DNA of 16,049 bases from the NCBI GenBank assembly GCA_007120685.1, contig SKNG01000030.1, positions 1 to 16,049 of the forward strand, read 5' to 3'. Positions within the stretch are counted from its first letter, which is position 1, and each line of letters begins with the position of its first letter. The position numbers and the translations under genes were made by a program. Of the stretch, positions 6,648 through 13,534 are shown piece after piece. Below the pieces are notes generated by a model. It was not told the origin of the DNA. It did no database searches and saw nothing but the letters and a program-made list of their open reading frames with translations. The stretch is from Paracoccaceae bacterium (GTDB lineage Bacteria; Pseudomonadota; Alphaproteobacteria; Rhodobacterales; Rhodobacteraceae).

Positions 6648-7796
6648 CAAAGCCTGCCTTAGGTTCTGCGCCACCGCGTCCGCCGCCATCCGCACCGGCT
6701 CGGCGGCGAGATGGGCGTAGCGTGCCGTTGTCTGGACCTGCGTGTGGCCGAGGAGCTTGCCGATCATCGGCAGGCCCTGACCCGATGCGACGGCGGTGGA
6801 GGCGAAGGTGTGGCGCAGGTCATGGATACGCACGTCCTTGACGCCGGCGCGGGCGCGGACGCGCTGCCAGAAGGGCTGCAGGTCGCTCAGTGGCTTGCCC
6901 GGCAGGGTGCCGGTGATGACCCAGGGGTTGCCTTCGATGCGCTGGGCGTCGCGCAGGAGGTCGACGGCGGGCAGTCCGAGATGGACGACCTTGGCGCCGG
7001 ACTTGGAATCCGGCAGGCGCAGAATGCGCTCGGCCGGGTCGATGTATGCCCATTTCAGCGTCATGATCTCGTTCAGCCGACATCCGGTCAGAATCAGCAG
7101 GCGCGCGGCGAGGATGGCCGAGGGCAGTTCGATCCCCTCCGCCTCCATCTCGCGCAGCACCTCGCCGATCCGGCGCAGTTCCGCCGCGCTGAGAAAGCGC
7201 TCGCGCTTCTCCTCGGGATACTTGCGGATGTGCTTGCGCGGATTGGTGCCGTCCGGACGCAGCCCCCACATCTCTGCGAGGCTGAATATCTTCGAGACCA
7301 CCTCGAGGCAGCGGTTCGCCTGATAGGGGATGTGGCGCATGTCATGATGAAACTTCGCGACGTCGGCGCGGGTGATCCCGGTGACCGTCAGCTGGCCGAG
7401 CGCGGGCAGGATGAAGCGTTCGAGATTCCGGCGATACTCCTTGGCCGTGCTCGCCTTCACGCGGATCGCGATGTGTTCCTTGTCGAACCGCTCTGCCAGT
7501 TCCTTCACCGTGATCGCCTTACGCCCCGCGTCCCGTTCGGCGGCGGGGTCCTCGCCGTTGCGGGCGGCGGCGATGATGGCGATGGCGCGGCTGCGCGCTT
7601 GCTCACAGGTCAGGACGGTGCTGGGCCCGAGGCTGATGCGCCGCGTTCGGCGTCCGGCGCGATACTGGACCACATAGCCCTTGCGCCCGCTCGGCAGCAC
7701 GCGCAGCCCGAAGCCAGGGATGTCGCTGTCCCAGACGAAATGCTCGGCGGGCTGAGCCTCGGCGGCGTCGACAATGCGTTTGGTGAGCTTGGGCAT
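6642..7796 (-). CDS. Tyrosine recombinase, phage/island integrase, 384 aa
   Basis: Site-specific recombinase that would integrate and excise a prophage or genomic island. The N-terminal part (about 1-90) is a DUF4102-type arm-DNA-binding domain (FVWDSDIPGFGLRVLPSG). It is followed by a SAM-like core-binding domain (about 95-190) and the catalytic domain (about 200-375). The catalytic residues are all present: Arg240 (LTGCRLNE), Lys265 (DSKSG), His325 and Arg328 (HDLRHTF), His351 (LLGHTQ) and Tyr360 (TTARYAHL). Length is typical of the family and the gene looks intact. The ATG at 7794-7796 has GGAAGG nine bases upstream, buried in an inverted repeat (7805-7840). The 3' end points toward the ELWxxDGT gene and phage lysis genes, the 5' end toward phaC. 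No tRNA target or att repeat is visible. Confidence 0.93.
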   Translation of the reverse strand: MPKLTKRIVDAAEAQPAEHFVWDSDIPGFGLRVLPSGRKGYVVQYRAGRRTRRISLGPSTVLTCEQARSRAIAIIAAARNGEDPAAERDAGRKAITVKELAERFDKEHIAIRVKASTAKEYRRNLERFILPALGQLTVTGITRADVAKFHHDMRHIPYQANRCLEVVSKIFSLAEMWGLRPDGTNPRKHIRKYPEEKRERFLSAAELRRIGEVLREMEAEGIELPSAILAARLLILTGCRLNEIMTLKWAYIDPAERILRLPDSKSGAKVVHLGLPAVDLLRDAQRIEGNPWVITGTLPGKPLSDLQPFWQRVRARAGVKDVRIHDLRHTFASTAVASGQGLPMIGKLLGHTQVQTTARYAHLAAEPVRMAADAVAQNLRQALG

Positions 7797-8136
7797 GGTG
7801 GGCGGCCTTCCGGTTCTCTTCGCTCTACTGTGCGGAAGGCGTCGTGATAGTCAACGAACACATTGATATTGCGCAGGAAAAGGAAGTGGCGCGCGTTTCT
7901 GTGCAAGCCGTTTCTTCGTGTCCGTTTGGGGGGGTGAAGATCATTTCAACGACTCAATACGCAGCTTTCGGTTCGTCCATTTGACTGTTAGGTTGCCGCG
8001 ATCGAATGCCATGCAGGCGGCCCGTGTCCGGGCTCCTGCGGTTGCCATCGTTCGCGGCCGGCCCGGGTAGGTCCAGGCAGCACCAGCCTCGCGCCATGGC
8101 GAACGGGAAAGCTGCAGCAACGGGGAATGGGCCATC
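7797..8136. other. 340-base divergent gap between integrase and phaC
   Basis: The gap must hold both divergent promoters. Next to the integrase is the inverted repeat 7805-7840, and on the minus strand a TTGACT (complement of 7849-7854) could be a -35 element, but no good -10 follows. For phaC, TTGACT at 7981-7986 with TCGAAT at 8002-8007 (15-base spacing) is a weak promoter candidate. GGGGAA at 8122-8127 is the phaC ribosome binding site. A GGCCGGCC palindrome lies at 8056-8063. An FNR half-site-like TTGAT occurs at 7863-7867 without a matching second half. No coding sequence, tRNA or att core was recognised. Confidence 0.55.
7805..7840 (-). promoter_or_regulatory. Inverted repeat that buries the integrase Shine-Dalgarno sequence
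   Basis: GCCTTCCG at 7805-7812 and CGGAAGGC at 7833-7840 are perfect 8-base complements with a 20-base loop. In the minus-strand message the second arm contains GGAAGG (complement of 7806-7811), the likely ribosome binding site nine bases before the integrase ATG. The folded leader would hide this site and lower translation. The repeat could equally be an operator for a dimeric repressor or excisionase. The pairing is seen directly; the function is inferred. Confidence 0.5.
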
Positions 8137-9954
8137 ATGACCGGAACAAACGGAAAGCCCGCGCCGACCCGGCCATTGGCAGGGGATGCCGGTCGCAAGC
8201 CGCAACTCCCTGCCGTCGTTCGCCCGCCGCTGGATGCGGCCCACCGTGACCCGCATCCCTATGCTGCCCTCGATCGCGGCGTGATGGCCAGCCTTGCGCG
8301 CATGACCGGCGGCATTTCCCCGCATGCGATGATCGATGCCTGGGGCGACTGGGCCATGCATCTGGCGCGCGCGCCGGGCCGGCAACTGGAGCTGATGGAA
8401 AGGGCAGGGGCCAACTGGCTGAAGCTGGCGCAGTTCGCGGCCAGCGGGCTATGGGGAAAGCCTGCCGAAAAGCCCTTCAGGCCCGGCCTCCACGATACCC
8501 GCTGGTCGCATGACGGCTGGGACAGGTACCCCTTTGCGCTGTGGCAGCAGGGGTTTCTGGCCACGCAGGACTGGTGGCAGGCGGCCACCGACGATCTGCG
8601 CGGGCTGCGCAAGCAGAACAACGAGCGCACCGGCTTCATGATGCGCCAGCTTCTGGACACCGCCTCGCCCGCCAATTTTCCGATGGCCAACCCCGAGATC
8701 ATCGAGACGACCTGGAAAAGTGCCGGCCGCAACCTGGTCGAAGGCGCGCTGCACTTTGCCGACGACGCCCGCCGCGTGCTGGCGCAGGAGCACCGCCCGG
8801 TGCCCGAGGCGTTTGCGCTGGGCACGGCGCTGGCGGCGACGCCCGGCAAGGTGGTCTGGCGCAACGACCTGATGGAACTGATCCAGTATGCCCCCAGCAC
8901 CGAGCAGGTTCACGCTGAGCCGGTGCTGATCGTGCCGGCCTGGATCATGAAATACTACATCCTCGATCTGTCGCCGCATAACTCCTTCATCCGCTGGCTG
9001 GTCGATCAGGGGCATACGGTGTTCTGCATCTCCTGGCGCAACCCCGGTGCCGAACAGGCCGACCTGTCGCTGGAGGATTACCGGCTGAAGGGCATCATGG
9101 AGGCGCTGGATGTCATCGGCCGGATCGTGCCGGGGGCGCGGGTGCATGCCAACGGCTACTGTCTGGGCGGCACGCTGCTGGCGATCGCCGCGGCCACCAT
9201 GGCCCGCGACGGTGACGACCGGCTGGCCTCGGTCACGCTGATGGCCGCGCAGGTCGATTTCGCCGAAGCCGGGGAATTGCTGCTGTTCCTCGACGAAAGC
9301 CAGGTCGCGTTCCTGGAAGACATGATGTGGTCGCAGGGCTATCTGGACCGGCCGCAGATGTCGGGCGCCTTTGCCGCCATCCGGTCCGAGGACCTGATCT
9401 GGTCGCGCGCCGTGCGCCGCTACTTCCTGGGCGAGCCGGACCTGCCCACCGACATCGGCGTCTGGGTCAACGACACCACCCGGATGCCGGCGCGGATGCA
9501 TTCGGAATACCTGCGGGGGGTCTTCCTGGAAAACCGGATCACCGCCGGGCGCTTCGCCGTCGAGGGGCGGGTGATCGCGCTGAAGGACATCGAGGTGCCG
9601 ATGTTCGTCGTTGCCACCGAAACCGACCATATCGCGCCCTGGCGGTCGGTCTGGAAGACCGCGCTGTTCACCGACTGCGACCTGACCTTCGTGCTGACCA
9701 AGGGCGGCCACAACACCGGCATCCTGTCAGAGCCCGGCCATCCGCGGCGTCACTACCGCATCGGCCACCGCCCCGCGGGGGGGCATTATCAGGGCCCGGA
9801 TCGCTGGCTGGCCGCGCATGAGCCGAAACCTGGATCGTGGTGGCCGGAATGGGCGGACTGGTTGAAAGCACATGGCGGTGAGACCGGACCGCCCCCGGAG
9901 ACGAAAACCCCGGCGCTGGGCGACGCACCGGGCAGCTACGTCCTGCAGCCCTGA
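8137..9954 (+). CDS. phaC: Class I polyhydroxyalkanoate synthase PhaC, 605 aa
   Basis: Polymerises (R)-3-hydroxyacyl-CoA, chiefly 3-hydroxybutyryl-CoA, into polyhydroxyalkanoate at the surface of storage granules in the cytoplasm, releasing CoA. An N-terminal PhaC_N region (about 115-290) precedes an alpha/beta-hydrolase core. The lipase-like box is G340-Y-C342-L-G344, with the nucleophile Cys in place of Ser. Asp497 (TETDHIAPW) and His525 (TKGGHNTG) complete the triad, 28 residues apart as in the Cupriavidus enzyme. Length fits class I, which needs no PhaE or PhaR subunit. Start chosen: ATG 8137 with GGGGAA at 8122-8127. No phasin, phaR, phaA, phaB or phaZ is adjacent, so this may be a second or specialised PHA synthase. 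The next gene follows after 188 bases. Confidence 0.95.
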   Translation: MTGTNGKPAPTRPLAGDAGRKPQLPAVVRPPLDAAHRDPHPYAALDRGVMASLARMTGGISPHAMIDAWGDWAMHLARAPGRQLELMERAGANWLKLAQFAASGLWGKPAEKPFRPGLHDTRWSHDGWDRYPFALWQQGFLATQDWWQAATDDLRGLRKQNNERTGFMMRQLLDTASPANFPMANPEIIETTWKSAGRNLVEGALHFADDARRVLAQEHRPVPEAFALGTALAATPGKVVWRNDLMELIQYAPSTEQVHAEPVLIVPAWIMKYYILDLSPHNSFIRWLVDQGHTVFCISWRNPGAEQADLSLEDYRLKGIMEALDVIGRIVPGARVHANGYCLGGTLLAIAAATMARDGDDRLASVTLMAAQVDFAEAGELLLFLDESQVAFLEDMMWSQGYLDRPQMSGAFAAIRSEDLIWSRAVRRYFLGEPDLPTDIGVWVNDTTRMPARMHSEYLRGVFLENRITAGRFAVEGRVIALKDIEVPMFVVATETDHIAPWRSVWKTALFTDCDLTFVLTKGGHNTGILSEPGHPRRHYRIGHRPAGGHYQGPDRWLAAHEPKPGSWWPEWADWLKAHGGETGPPPETKTPALGDAPGSYVLQP

Positions 9955-10142
9955 GCGGCGATCGTCGGCGGCTCCTGCCCGGACGGGGATGCGTTCCGTG
10001 TTCGGACTGGTGAGGGGGCAGGCTCGCGGTGATCGGTGTCAAAGCGAATCGGCCATTGACGGCGTACGCATCCGCACCAAGCGGTGCGCCCGGGGGATTC
10101 CAGGCGGGCATACAGGGGCAAGCTGTATGGTAGAGGCTCACG

Positions 10143-11696
10143 ATGATGGCGGGTGATCAGCACAAGACGCGCGCGTTTCTGGCCGATGCCATGGCACGGC
10201 TGGGAGGCGTGCAGGAGATCGAGACGCATATCTCGCACGTCTTCGTCGGCGGCGGGGTCGCCTGGAAGCTCAAGCGCGCCGTGCGGCTGCCCTATGCCGA
10301 TTTCTCGACGGCTCAGAAAAGACTTGTCTGCTGCCAGCGCGAGGTCGAGCTCAACAGGCGCACAGCGCCAACGCATTACCTTGGCGTGCGCCGCATCACC
10401 CTTGGCCCCGATGGGCTGGCTTTCGATGGACCGGGGGAGCTGGTCGATGCCGTCGTCGAGATGCGCGCCTTCGACCAGGCCAGTCTCCTGGACCGACTGG
10501 CCCTGCGCGGCAAATTGACGCCGCCGTTAGCTGAACGGCTGGCGACGGCAATCGTGCGCCTGCATGACAGCTCCCCGCCCGATCACCGGCCCGGATCGGA
10601 GCGTGTGGCCGAAGTCCTGTCGGTGAACGAGGCGTCCCTGTCCCAGACCCGCGTCTTCCCCCGTCACGAGGTCGCGCATCTGAACGCCGCCTTTCGTGCG
10701 GCGGCTGCTGCATGGCGCGCGGACCTGGATGCGCGCGCAGATGCGGGGCGCGTGCACCTGGCGCATGGCGATCTGCATCTGCGCAACATTTTTCTGGACG
10801 GCGACGAACCCGTCATCTTCGACTGCATCGAGTTCAACGACGCGCTCGCGACGGTTGACCTGCTCTACGACCTCGCCTTCCTGCTGATGGACCTCGTTCA
10901 TCGCGGGTTGCCGGGTTTGGCCAATCTGGTGCTGAACCGTTACCTGGACCAGACCGGTGACGAGGGAGGCATGAAGCTGGTCCCGTTCTTCATGGCGCTG
11001 CGCGCGGCGGTGCGGGCGCATGTCACGGCCACGGCGATCGACGAGGGCGCCGATACGCCCGCGCGCCGCGCCGAAGCGCGGGCCTATTTCGACCTTGCGC
11101 TGCGGCTTCTGCACACAGAGCCTGCGGTCGTCGTGGCGCTCGGGGGGCTTTCCGGGTCGGGCAAGTCCACCGTGGCCCAGATCCTCGCGGCACGGATCGG
11201 CGGGGGCGCGGGTGCGCGTTACCTGTCCAGCGACCGGCAGCGCAAGGCCCTGCATGGCGTGGCGCCCGAAACACGCCTGCCGCCCGGCGCCTACGGGCCC
11301 GAGAGTTCGGAGCAGGTCTACCGCGCGATAATCGAGCGCGCGCAGCATCTGGCAGCAAGCGGTGTCAGCGTGGTCGCGGATGCCGTCTTTGCCCGTCCCG
11401 CCGAACGCAGGCGCATCGCCGCGGCCGCCGAGGCAGCGCTTACCCCTTTCCATGGCTTCTGGCTCGACGCCCCGGCCGCGCTTCTGCGCGCGCGCGTCGC
11501 GAGCCGCAGGGGCGGGCCCTCGGACGCGACTCTCTCCGTCCTTGAGACGCAGCTCGCCTATGAGCTTGGCCCGATCACGTGGGCGCAGCTCGATGCGGCC
11601 AGCAGGCCTGAGGCTTTGGCCGAAAGGATAGCGGCTGTCGTGCGCACGCCGTCCGGTAACGGTCCCGGGCATTTGCCTGGTTCGAACCCGGGGTGA
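10143..11696 (+). CDS. Fused aminoglycoside-phosphotransferase-like / P-loop kinase (AAA_33) protein, 517 aa
   Basis: Two kinase-like modules in one chain. The N-terminal part (about 1-320) resembles APH/choline-kinase-like phosphotransferases. It has the catalytic-loop motif H208-G-D210-L-H-L-R-N215 and a metal-binding Asp227 in VIFDCIEF. The C-terminal part (about 328-500) is a P-loop NTPase with Walker A G335-LSGSG-K341-S-T343 (GGLSGSGKST), of the AAA_33/zeta-toxin-like kinase type. Proteins with this fusion are usually annotated as bifunctional aminoglycoside phosphotransferase/ATP-binding proteins; the true substrate is not known and antibiotic resistance should not be assumed. The ATG at 10143 has GAGG at 10133-10136; a second ATG at 10146 is equally possible. 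It is on the same strand as phaC and could be co-transcribed with it. No transmembrane segment is seen. Confidence 0.85.
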   Translation: MMAGDQHKTRAFLADAMARLGGVQEIETHISHVFVGGGVAWKLKRAVRLPYADFSTAQKRLVCCQREVELNRRTAPTHYLGVRRITLGPDGLAFDGPGELVDAVVEMRAFDQASLLDRLALRGKLTPPLAERLATAIVRLHDSSPPDHRPGSERVAEVLSVNEASLSQTRVFPRHEVAHLNAAFRAAAAAWRADLDARADAGRVHLAHGDLHLRNIFLDGDEPVIFDCIEFNDALATVDLLYDLAFLLMDLVHRGLPGLANLVLNRYLDQTGDEGGMKLVPFFMALRAAVRAHVTATAIDEGADTPARRAEARAYFDLALRLLHTEPAVVVALGGLSGSGKSTVAQILAARIGGGAGARYLSSDRQRKALHGVAPETRLPPGAYGPESSEQVYRAIIERAQHLAASGVSVVADAVFARPAERRRIAAAAEAALTPFHGFWLDAPAALLRARVASRRGGPSDATLSVLETQLAYELGPITWAQLDAASRPEALAERIAAVVRTPSGNGPGHLPGSNPG

Positions 11697-12025
11697 ACGC
11701 TGTTTTGGCTGGCCCCGTCGCAACTGCCCCTGGGTCTGGCTGGACCTTGGCTACGCCAGGTGATGCTCTCGTCCACACCCGAGCCGAGATGCAACCCTCG
11801 ACGCCTCTTGGCTGCCATGCAATGCTCATTCTGGGGCAATATGCGGGATGTGTCCTCTGGCCGTGACAAGCGATCTGGCTAGGGTCAAGGTCACGCGAGC
11901 CGCATGCCGCTCGCCCCGCCTCAGCGAGGGCGGGAGCCCCTGCATTGTATGCATCACGGGAGAGGGTAGTGCAGACCAGCGGGCTCGCAGTCTTCACAGC
12001 GGTATCGGCACAAGGGCTCGTCGAC
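11697..12025. other. 329-base leader/intergenic region upstream of the AGCS symporter
   Basis: Nothing here looks like a complete gene, although the symporter frame is open from a TTG at 11945. Several structures can be drawn. One is a hairpin at 11744-11761 (ACC-TGGC stem with one bulge). Another is a strong hairpin at 11909-11937. A long-range pairing of 11816-11825 with 11942-11951 gives 10 pairs, one of them G-U. The region probably contains the symporter promoter and a structured 5' leader. The conserved core of the glycine riboswitch, common before AGCS genes, was looked for and not found. Confidence 0.5.
11909..11937 (+). promoter_or_regulatory. Strong GC hairpin in the symporter leader
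   Basis: CCCGCCTC (11915-11922) pairs with GAGGGCGGG (11926-11934) around an AGC loop with one bulged G. GCTC (11909-11912) and GAGC (11934-11937) could extend it, sharing one base with the inner stem. No T-run follows, so it is not a standard terminator for the upstream kinase gene. It lies about 90 bases before the preferred symporter ATG and just before the alternative TTG start, where it might influence translation or mark the end of the upstream transcript. Confidence 0.35.
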
Positions 12026-13480
12026 ATGATCGAACGCTGGTTCGAATGGTCGACCGGCTGGTTTGTCGCCTTCATCTTCGCTGCGGTTCCGAACACCGGC
12101 ATCCCCTGGATCGTCGCGTGGCTGATCACCGGAGCGCTGGTCTTCACCGTCTATTTCGGGTTCATTCAGTTGCGCGCCTTCGGTCATGCCATCGCGCTGG
12201 TATCGGGGAGATACGCTGACCCCAAGGACGTGGGCGAAGTCAGCCACTTCCAGGCGCTCACGGCGGCCTTGTCGGCCACCGTTGGTCTGGGCAACATCGC
12301 CGGCGTGGCGGTTGCGGTCAGCATCGGGGGACCCGGGGCGACCTTCTGGATGATCCTCGCCGGCCTTCTCGGCATGGCGTCGAAGTTTACCGAATGCACG
12401 CTGGGCGTGAAATACCGCAACGAGAACCCGGACGGCACCGTTTCGGGTGGACCCATGTACTACATCCGCAAGGGATTTGCCGAACGCGGCCTGCCGTTCG
12501 GCAAGCCCCTGGCGGTGCTGTTCGCGGTGTTCTGCATGCTGGGCGCGCTGGGCGGCGGCAACATGTTCCAGGCCAACCAGGCCGCGAGCCAGGTGCAGGT
12601 CGTCTTCGGTGTGCCGACCTGGGCGACGGGGCTGGTGCTGGCTGGCGTGGTCTTCGTGGTGATCGTGGGCGGGATCCGGTCGATCGCACGGGTGACGGAA
12701 AAGGTCGTGCCCTTCATGAGCCTCGGCTATCTGATCGTCGGGTTGATGATCCTGGGGGCGCATTCCGACCGGATCCTCTGGGCCTTCGGCGAGATCCTGC
12801 GCGGCGCTTTCACCGATACCGGCGTCGCCGGGGGGATTGTGGGCGCCATGGTGCAGGGCTTCCGCCGCGCCGCCTTCTCCAACGAGGCCGGGATCGGCTC
12901 GGCCGCCATCGCCCATGCCGCCGTCCGCACCAAGGAGCCGGTCACCGAGGGTTTCGTGTCGCTGCTCGAGCCGTTCCTGGACACCGTGGTCATCTGCACC
13001 ATGACGGCGCTGGTGATCATCATCACCGGGCAGCTGCTGCTTGATCCCGACAGCGGGCGATACGTCCTGACCGAGGCGGGGCGCATCGCCACCGCCTCGG
13101 GGGCGACCGGCGGCGTGCCGATCACCTCGGCGGCCTTCGGCTCGGTGTTCGGCTGGGCGCCCACGGCCCTGTCGGTGGCGGTGATCCTGTTTGCCTTCTC
13201 CACCATCATCACCTGGGGCTACTACGGCATGAAGGCCTGGACCTATCTGATCGGAGAGGGGCGGATGCGGGAACTGGTGTTCAAGATCGTCTTCTGCGCC
13301 TTCGTCTTTGTCGGTGCGGTGACGAGCCTGGACGCGGTGATCGATTTCTCCGACGCGGCCATCTTCGCCATGGCGCTGGTCAACATCCTTGCGCTGTATC
13401 TGCTGATGCCCGTCGTCCGGCGCGAGATGGAAAGCTATCTCTCGCGGCTGAAGTCCGGCGAGATCCGGCGCACCGGATGA
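12026..13480 (+). CDS. AGCS-family sodium:alanine/glycine symporter, 484 aa
   Basis: Inner-membrane secondary transporter that takes up alanine or glycine with Na+ (or H+). The chain is mostly hydrophobic with about ten or more membrane segments. Family hallmarks include the block GEVSHFQALTAALSATVGLG, then NIAGVAVAVSIGGPGATFWM, then SKFTECTLGVKYR and GGPMYYI. The later block RRAAFSNEAGIGSAAIAHAA is also characteristic. The frame is open upstream to a TTG at 11945, which would add 27 residues (511 aa). ATG 12026 is preferred because AAGGG at 12012-12016 lies nine bases before it and the extension looks unlike a transporter N-terminus. A 329-base structured region precedes it, so it probably has its own promoter. 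The Lon-like gene follows 54 bases after its stop. Alanine versus glycine preference cannot be told from sequence. Confidence 0.92.
   Translation: MIERWFEWSTGWFVAFIFAAVPNTGIPWIVAWLITGALVFTVYFGFIQLRAFGHAIALVSGRYADPKDVGEVSHFQALTAALSATVGLGNIAGVAVAVSIGGPGATFWMILAGLLGMASKFTECTLGVKYRNENPDGTVSGGPMYYIRKGFAERGLPFGKPLAVLFAVFCMLGALGGGNMFQANQAASQVQVVFGVPTWATGLVLAGVVFVVIVGGIRSIARVTEKVVPFMSLGYLIVGLMILGAHSDRILWAFGEILRGAFTDTGVAGGIVGAMVQGFRRAAFSNEAGIGSAAIAHAAVRTKEPVTEGFVSLLEPFLDTVVICTMTALVIIITGQLLLDPDSGRYVLTEAGRIATASGATGGVPITSAAFGSVFGWAPTALSVAVILFAFSTIITWGYYGMKAWTYLIGEGRMRELVFKIVFCAFVFVGAVTSLDAVIDFSDAAIFAMALVNILALYLLMPVVRREMESYLSRLKSGEIRRTG
13463..13478 (+). terminator. Short hairpin at the end of the symporter gene
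   Basis: ATCCGG (13463-13468) and CCGGAT (13473-13478) form a perfect 6-base stem with a CGCA loop, reaching into the TGA stop codon. A second weak stem, GGGCG/CGCCC, follows at 13491-13505. Neither is followed by a T-run, so read-through into the Lon-like gene 54 bases downstream is likely. Confidence 0.25.
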
Positions 13481-13534
13481 TCGCACGCGGGGGCGCGCAC
13501 CGCCCGGGGGGGCTGCCTTCGCGGCGTCGGACGC

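Noticed and set aside
640..8136. Attachment-site repeats around the integrase element
   Set aside because: The longest shared words noticed between the left gap and 7797-8136 (such as GGCAGCACC) are only about nine bases and lie in GC-rich sequence, too short to call an att core.
8449..9711. 420-codon minus-strand open frame inside phaC
   Set aside because: It lies wholly within a clear phaC gene with intact catalytic triad and shows His/Gln/Arg/Gly-rich antisense composition.
11676..11699. tRNA T-arm-like sequence at the end of the kinase gene (CCTGG, TTCGAAC, CCGGG)
   Set aside because: The 5-base stem and TTCGAAC loop fit a T-arm, but no D-arm, anticodon arm, matching acceptor stem or CCA is present. 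The sequence is the coding end of the kinase gene plus its stop. Probably chance; an att-core reading has no second copy to support it.
11850..12025. Possible glycine riboswitch before the AGCS symporter (GGGAGAGG at 11958-11965)
   Set aside because: The purine-rich stretch resembles an aptamer start, but the conserved internal loops and second aptamer features are missing.
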